Assembly (NCBI GenBank): GCA_027579435.1
Contig: JANBPK010001052.1
Span: forward strand, 32,940 to 96,939
Source of the DNA: Candolleomyces eurysporus
Lineage: Eukaryota; Basidiomycota; Agaricomycetes; Agaricales; Psathyrellaceae
Direction: 5' to 3'
DNA: 64,000 bases
The notes beneath the pieces were generated by a model that saw only the letters and a list, made by a program, of their open reading frames with translations, did no database searches and was not told where the DNA came from. Every line of letters begins with the position of its first letter. Positions within the stretch are counted from its first letter, which is position 1. Below are positions 57,424 to 64,000 of the stretch, piece by piece. A program made the position numbers and the translations under genes.

Positions 57424-57876
57424 CTACCTCTGGCTGCTTGATGAAGTCTTGCCGTGCCCCCAGAGCACCAGTGTGTCCACCATGTCCAACTCTACACCAC
57501 TGCATGGGAACAGGTCAAGGGCTTTGGCAACTTTATTACCTTCATGGTCCTCATTGTTGATGTCCTTGCACCATGATGCTCTCAGATTGAATTTTCCCTT
57601 CACTATAGCACTGTTGGTAACCGGTGCCCTACTTGTCTCTATCACAGCTGAGAATTTGGTATAGTCATTAGGGGGTATGCTCCACAACCATTATACCATT
57701 TCCAAGGAGTGGATCAGCTTGATCATCATTCTGGTCATCAGTGACACTGCTGCTACTGTAGCCATCGTCCCAAGAGTGGGCAAGCTCAAGCTAGTGTTGA
57801 TTGGTGCTGTTGGAAGCTGCGTCAACATTGCTTTCTTAATCATCCCCTTCTTGATTCTTGTGGCACAATGATACAA
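57424..57876 (-). pseudogene. Unrecognised remnant between copia and LINE
   Basis: Minus-strand frames joined by one TAG read: hydrophobic IKKAMLTQLPTAPINTSLSL, then IPPNDYTKFSAVIETSRAPV, then NEDHEGNKVAKALDLF and VELDMVDTLVLWGHGK. The second frame has ordinary protein character; I do not recognise it. It might be an element accessory frame or a dead gene. Confidence 0.25.
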
Positions 57877-59950
57877 CCATGTTCGCTTTTTTGCAAATAA
57901 ATACCCATTTTATTGAATATATTGTTCACAATTCAATTAACGGTTGTGTCTAATCAATCTCTACACTACAAAACCCTTCTAGTATTAAGATAACTTGCAT
58001 GGTGCAAAGGATAACAAAAGGGTGTGCTACTCTTGGGTTTACAAGAGTTGGAGTCTACTCAAGGACTGCCGACTTAGAGGCGCACCCACCATATACCTGA
58101 GATTAGGGTTTAGTAGGCTAGACAGTTGGTGCCACTTCAGATCAAACAGCCTGCCCTGCAGCTGAACAACCCAATTTCACTACTAAAGCTATAGAGATGG
58201 TTTCTTAGGCACTAAAGGTACCTAATCTCTTGCATGGCCTCACATTAATCAAGTATATTCAGTGCTAGAGCAGTGAGACAAGTCTCTAAGCACATAAAGA
58301 GATGTGCAGCAAGGTTTCAGCACATCAAATAGCATGACAGCTAGTGTGGCACAAAAAAGAAGCTCAAAGTACTCTGAAAGGAAGGTCACTCATGGAAAGA
58401 GATAATCCAGAAAGCGGTCACAAGGGATTTGCCAAGATAACCCTATTCAATTAACAGAGATCCAACTCCTCCTCATGTGGCTTGAGCAAAGGCACACCAA
58501 GGTGGCGGTTGGAATAACTGTAGACTGACCATCCTTGATCAACTTTGGCATCCTGTTTGGCATACCAGAAAAAGCAAAAGGAATCTATTAATAGTCACAG
58601 CACGAGTGCAGGAGTGGCGCGGTGGCACCTTGGCGTATCCCAATACCTTCTTTCTATCTCTTTATCTCTCTTACTAGCTGGGGCCTGAACTCTTTTTATT
58701 TATAAATCTTGTGTACACCTATTTACCATGCTCTGGTGATTGCGCGGCTCCAGATAGTATATATATTAGACTCTTTTAGCATATTTTTTACCAGAGAATT
58801 ACTGCTGTTTTTATTTGTGTTATTTTGCGTTTGCAATCAACTGGTTTTGTGACTTTTATCTTGTGTGGCATGATACTAAGTTAAAGGAAAGATCAAAGCA
58901 ATAAAAATACAACCTTACCAATTGACTGCATGATTATTGAGTACTCCTCAATTACTTGGAATTAGTGTGCATAAGAGAGACAAACTTGTTAATTCTTAAT
59001 ACTTTACTCTACCCCCCATACTCGCACCCTTGATTTTGGTGCGGCACGGCTACAAAAGGTTAATACATACTTCTTACCTTGCACGCCTCGACTTGGAGTT
59101 GATGTTTGGGTGTTAGGTTGTGTGTGAGAGTAGCCTTGCCATACTAGATCACTTCAACGGAAGCTACAGCAACAGCAGTGTTTAAAATACACTGTGGTTG
59201 CCAATGAAACTGTCATTGTTACAAGCATGACTACGGCTAAAGTGTTGACTGTGACTGTTTTTTCCCGAAATGGTCACAAATACAGTTATTATCACACTTT
59301 CTCCTAGTTTTCTTATTTCAACAACAATGGCAACAGCAACTCTATCATTGTGTCTATACCAAGCTCATTGTCTCTTTCACCTCTGAAATGTGTTGCAATG
59401 ATTTTAGCTGATGAGCTTGAGACATGTTTGGAGAAAATTTGAATGGCCTTGACTCTGTGCTGCTGTGTCTTCCAGTGAGTGTAGATGAGGGGCTGTTCAT
59501 TTGATATTGAGATGGCTCGCAGTCTGTCTTGGTACCAGGATTCTGTTCAGGCAGATCAATGATCATAGTTCTCACCACACTCTGGCTTTTCATAGTATTG
59601 AACTAATGGCCACCATAACTTCAGAGATTCTTTTTTACCATCAGCTGTTTATGCTTAATTAGTATGAGTGCAGCTAGAAAAGAAATTTACTATACCAGTG
59701 ATGCATTTATACACGCCACAAATAAGATCTAGCTCAATGGTTGACACTGTGTCTTTGACAAAGTTTGAGTGCAGTGAAAAAGTCTGACCCCACAGTGTTG
59801 GCTCCTTGGCAACATCAGAGAGTTCTATGACTCTAATGGCCAAGCACCAAATGAGACCTCCCTGCCTCAAAGCTGCTTGCATATGAGGTTGCTGCCCCAG
59901 TACCATTGTTTAGCTGTGAACATAACTTTCATAATTTGTCCATCAAGTTC
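57877..59950. other. AT-rich DNA, nothing recognised
   Basis: More AT-rich than the gene regions. Short frames only. I found no LTR, tRNA box pair or gene here. Confidence 0.5.
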
Positions 59951-62900
59951 TTTTTTTTTTTTNTTTTTTGGTGGTGCTTTGTGATTTAACATGGGTTTTG
60001 GGCAGCGACGATAACTCGCCCCCATTACCATGCTAGTGTTCCGGAAGATAGCTCATAGACAGTATCCCACCAAGGGGAAATTCTATTTACAGACGCCTTA
60101 TTCAGGCAGTGTGAGACTCAGGGCACTATCCAGGGTGAGTTACCTAGGGAGGCCCAATACTCACTAAAACCCCATGGTTCTGGTGAAATTTGATGGATTT
60201 TTGTAGCTTTTTGTTATTGTTTACTACACTTTCCCAGGTAGCTAAGCTGAGGCAGCTGTTGACTGCTTTTTGTTTGCATTTGATTTTGTCGGAGACCATT
60301 ATATCTAGTGTTAGTTTCTAGTTGAGGGTATAAAGAACTCGGTTTTCGGATTCTTGCTTTGAGGGGATTTTGTTTGGGTTCTCTTCTTTCTTGAATTTCC
60401 ATTTACACCTTTGGGTCCAGATTGTCCACGCTGCTTCTGAGACAATGATAGCCCTCAGGCAATCATTACCGATCATTACGGAGGGTGAGTTTGAGTTTTT
60501 CTTGTTGGGGAGACAACACGAGAGGATATCACCTATGTTTTTTGGGAGGGACCAGGAAATATTTCGTTTGTTGAGAATATGTTTGACTAGGGGCCAGATG
60601 TGGTGTTGGCCAGAGGCTCTGCATGAGGTGAAGATATGGGCTTGGTCTTCAAGGGTGTTGCATGTGGTGCATTGGGCTTTGTCGGCTAAAGCAGGGTTGC
60701 ATATTAGGATATTATTGGGGGGAGGGTGTCGTTAGTCGTTCTCCATAGAAAGGCTATGAGTTTTTTGGTGTTTAGGTGTTTGCTTCTTAGTGAGGTCCAG
60801 ATGGTTTCGTTAGTGGGGTTACTGTTCAGGAGTCTTTTAGCTGCATTTCTGGTCTCTTTGAGGTGTAGTTTTGTTTTGCTTTTCATTGAGGGAGGGTGTT
60901 TGGTACTGTCGTGTCTGAGAATAGCTCAGTATAGAGAGGCTTGAGTTGCCAATTGGAGTCTCATGCCTGTTACATTGTTACAGTCTAGGTCTGGGATTCT
61001 TGAGTTATTCCGGGGGAGTTAGATTTAAGGTCGCTTTTGCTGCGTCCAGCGCTTTGATGTGTTTCAGTATGTTGGTGTTCTTGTTGTGTTCTCTGAAGAT
61101 TGTAAGACCTCTCCTTGTGCGTAGGTTGGCAAGGAGGGAGCGAATAGGTGTGCAGTTTTTGAAGGTGGTCCAGTCTTCGTCCTCAAATTCTTGGAGGCGG
61201 GTTGTGAGGGTTTCGATTAGTGTGGTTGAGTTGGTGTGTATCGTTAGGTTGCTGTTTAGGTTTTTGTGCTGTGCTATCCAGAGTGTGCCTAATATCAGGG
61301 CATTTAGGTTGTTTACTGAGGTGTCTTTCGGGATCACTCCCGATATGGTTTGGTTGTCAGGGGTGAGGATACCGTAGCCTCCTCGGGCGCCTAAGTTTGT
61401 TGTTTCGGAGGTTTGGGATTTGAGATAGTCTTCTACTTGGGTGGGGTTGTTTTTGTGGGGTAGGAGGATCTTTATTTGTTGATTGGGCCATGCGTTGGGG
61501 TGGAGGGTGAAGAGGCGGAACCTGTTTTCTTTTTTTTGCATAGATCGAGAGGTCATTTATGAAGATATGGTTGAACTTGTCNTTTTTTTATGTTTTCTAT
61601 GGCTTTGCTTATAGCGCGGTTAGCTTCAATGGGATCGACGGTAGGTCGTTCGGGGTTCCATTTGTTTTTGAGTGTTTTTAGAAAGAGTTTGGCAAAATTG
61701 TAGCACTTGGGCGGGTCAAGGAATTCATGTGCCCTTAGTTGTTCACACATTTGACATATGCAGGAGTTGGCGTTCACATCTGTGTTTGGCTGTCTCACAA
61801 GTTTGTGGGAGAATTGAGATATGAGATCTTGCAGTTGACCTGTTGTGGAGATTTGGTGGGTTTGTTGGAGGCAGCATGCATTGGCATTTGTGTTGGAGGT
61901 TTCTTGCGTTGTATTACGCCCTGGGTGGTACCATATCGGAAGTTCTCTGCGGATCTGTATGGTGGTTATTAGGGGGTCAAATTTTAGGCTGTATTCCTGG
62001 GCTGTGTTGATCATGGTTTGTAGGGAAAGAGGGAGGATGCTGCATTTGCTTTGCTTTCGGGGGTTCCATGTTTGCAGAAAGGTGTTAATTGCGATGTCTC
62101 TGTTTTCTATTTTTTGGGATTTAGGGATATCGTGGTATATGAGTTGGTCAGCAACATAGGCCCACGTTGGGCGATTTGGGGGGTCTTTTAGGTAGGTTTT
62201 GAGCCTCATCAGGGCGATGGCTTTGTTTCGAGCTTCAAGGTTTAGGGTCTTTTTGCCTTCTAGTTTGTAGGGGAGTGTCATTCTTTCTTGGTTGACGCTG
62301 GCGATTTGGTCATTCCAAATGATGCGGTTAATGATTTGGTTTATCTTCTTTTTTACCTGGTTTGGCATCCCTTGTACCATGGTACAGTATTGGGTCCTAC
62401 CTCCGGGTTCAAGTTTCATTAGGTAGCTTCTACCCTCCAGCGAGGGTTTTGATTTTAGCCAGTAGTTTACTTTATTTTCTAGGGTTTCAATGGTTGGGGT
62501 CCAGACACTTACATTATCTACTTTGTTTTCTACAAAAGCTCCTAGAGCGCGGACAGGTTTGCCATCTTTAGCTATTCTTATAGTTTCGGGGATTCTTTCA
62601 TTTTGGGCGTTTGGGATGGTTCGGTTTAGGGTGAGGTTGGATCGGAAATCTTTGTTTCTGACAGGGATTATTTCGGTTTTGTCGACGTTGAACTTTGCTC
62701 CGGATGCAGAGCACCATTTATTCAGGATGTATTCTAGGGTTTGGAAACTGTCTCTACTAGAGAGGTAGACGGTTGTATCATCTGCGAAGAGGGTGGTTAT
62801 CACTCGGTCTATTTTGTCATGTACTTTGAAGCCTTCTAGTTCTGAGTTCTGTAGCATGCTGGCTAGGGATTCAATGGCTAGGTTAAAGAGGAGGCAGGAT

Positions 62901-64000
62901 AGGGGATCTCCTTGTCTGACACCTCTGGTTACTTGGAAGAGGGGGCTCTTGGCGCCGTTGATGATTATGGAGGTGTGTGCGTGTTTGTAGAGGCCCATGA
63001 CTGTGTTACAGAACTGGTTGGGGATTTTGAGAGCACGTAGGGATNTTGTCAAGGAAACTATGGGTGATTTTATTGTAGGCCTTTTCTTGGTCTAGGAAGA
63101 TGAGGAGGGTGTTTTCGTCTTTGGTTTTGAACTACTGGATCATGAGTTTGATTAATTCGGTGTGGTCATCTATTCTACAGCCTTTTAGGAAGCCAGCTTG
63201 GTCTGGGTGGATAATTTTCAGGGCAGTGGGAGCGAGTTTTATTGTTAGTGCTTTGGTGAAGGTTTTGTAATCAGTGTTTAGGACAGTGATTGGACAGTAG
63301 TTTGCAATATTGGTTTTGTCTTTCTTTTTGTAGATGGGGCACATCCATCCTTTGGCAAAGTTGCTTTCGGGGTCGACGCCGTATTTTTCAATGTCATTGT
63401 AGACTGAGAGGAGAAGGTCAATGATATCAGGTGGGAGGTCTTCTGGTTTGCCTCCAGAGGCTGACGCTTTCTGATATTTGATTGCTAGGTTTTTCCAGAG
63501 CTTGGTGGGGATACCGTTGAGGCTGGAGGCTTTCCTGTTGGGCATGGACATTAGCGCTTCGGAGACTTCGTCATAGTCTAGAGTTGTTGTTAGTTTAGCT
63601 TTATCTTTGTCGTCAGTTTTGGTTCTTAGGTTTGATAGGACTTCATTTATGGTCTCTTCATTATCATGTTGAGCTGGGAGGTCTTTGGTTTGGAGGTTTT
63701 GGTGGTAGTTTACAGCAATTTTAGTCATTTTGCAAGTTGAGGTGGTGAGGGGACCATCGGGGTTCTGAGGGTCTTTTAGGCCCCATATTGTGTCTCTTGG
63801 TTTCTTTTCTTGGTTAGCTTGGATCCATGTTTTGCCTATTGTTTCGTTTTCTAGGTGATATTTGGTATGGATGGCTAGTCTGAGTTGGTTGTGTCTTTTT
63901 GCCTCCATTTGTCTGATTTCTTCTTCGAGTTTTGTAGCTCTTAGGGCTTGGTTAAGGTCGTTTGTGTTGACGTCGTTTAGGGTCTTAGATAGTTCGGTTC
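59951..64000 (-). mobile_element. LINE retrotransposon, 3' part
   Basis: Minus-strand non-LTR element. The poly(A) tail appears as a T run at 59951-59969 (with an N at 59963), then a 3' UTR of about 350 bases, then ORF2 from 60318 to the window's end. Domain order (RT, then RNase H, then a CCHC-type zf-RVT end) places it with Tad1/I-group fungal LINEs. The 5' end, including the endonuclease, lies beyond 64000. Confidence 0.8.
60318..64000 (-). pseudogene. LINE ORF2: reverse transcriptase, RNase H, zinc end
   Basis: From the right edge: helical linker; RT with MSMPNRKASSLNGIPTKLWK, TAG at 63132-63134 between MIQ and FKTKD; FLDQEKAYNKITHSFLD; N at 63045, where removal joins to SLRALKIPNQF; QGDPLSCLLFNLAIES; the catalytic FADDTTVYL intact. 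Then CICQMCEQLRAHEF, a second N at 61582 and an A-run slip near 61535, RNase H-like LGARGGYGILTPDNQ with IHTNSTTLIETL, a stop at 61005, and the end domain LKETRNAAKRLLNSNP, LIAFLWRTTNDTLPP, a one-base slip in a C run (60718-60723), CTTCNTLEDQAHIFTSC and the final stop TAG at 60318-60320. The slips are in homopolymers, so some may be sequencing errors. Confidence 0.75.

Noticed and set aside
58600..58760. SINE-like or tRNA-derived element (GCGCGGTGGC word)
   Set aside because: No matching B box, no poly(A) or target duplication seen.

Overview
The window is nuclear DNA of a filamentous basidiomycete, most likely an agaricomycete of the Rhizoctonia type (an inference from gene style). The reasons are genes cut by many 50-70 base GT-AG introns, a Bzz1-type F-BAR/C1/SH3 gene, F-box families, a small secreted cysteine-containing SH3-like protein, and degenerate Ty3/gypsy, Ty1/copia and LINE elements. 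I see no rRNA, tRNA or CRISPR. Single N characters are scattered through the assembly, and in several genes the N sits exactly where a spurious extra base would break the frame.

Layout. 1-2757: 3' part of a Bzz1-like actin/endocytosis gene (+). 3718-4166: small secreted SH3-like protein (+) with a TATA box. 5611-9560: an F-box gene (+), its broken tandem copy (+) and a broken F-box/leucine-repeat-like gene (-). 9798-26265: the core of the window, a minus-strand segmental array ordered helical protein 1, helical protein 2, membrane protein 1, helical protein 3, helical protein 4, membrane protein 2. The helical proteins have long amphipathic/coiled helices on both sides of a central hydrophobic segment, the architecture of ClyA/HBL-type alpha-pore-forming proteins. 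Two more divergent members lie at 31723-33550 (-) and 35115-36923 (+). 26979-29236: a seven-TM DUF4203-like gene (+), convergent with an unrecognised gene (-) at 29896-31704.

The right-hand 27 kb is mobile DNA. 37296-38699 is a non-autonomous TIR element. 38737-39545 is a truncated DNA-level copy of the DUF4203-like gene. 39546-52749 is a composite bounded by two 1.4 kb LTR-like repeats in INVERTED orientation: a decayed Ty3/gypsy gag-pol reads inward from the left, and two accessory genes, one with introns, read inward from the right. The whole 13.2 kb is saturated with the 7-mer TTCNGAA. 52858-57262 is a decayed copia element whose 5' LTR is missing, and 59951-64000 is the 3' part of a LINE (-).

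How the parts may work together (inference). The alpha-PFT-like genes and the multi-pass membrane genes were duplicated together as blocks, which suggests a functional pairing such as effector plus membrane partner or protective factor, or an allorecognition/defence cluster; nothing in the sequence proves this. Fragments of the neighbouring F-box and DUF4203 genes scattered between the copies show that the array grew by unequal duplication that dragged in flanking DNA.
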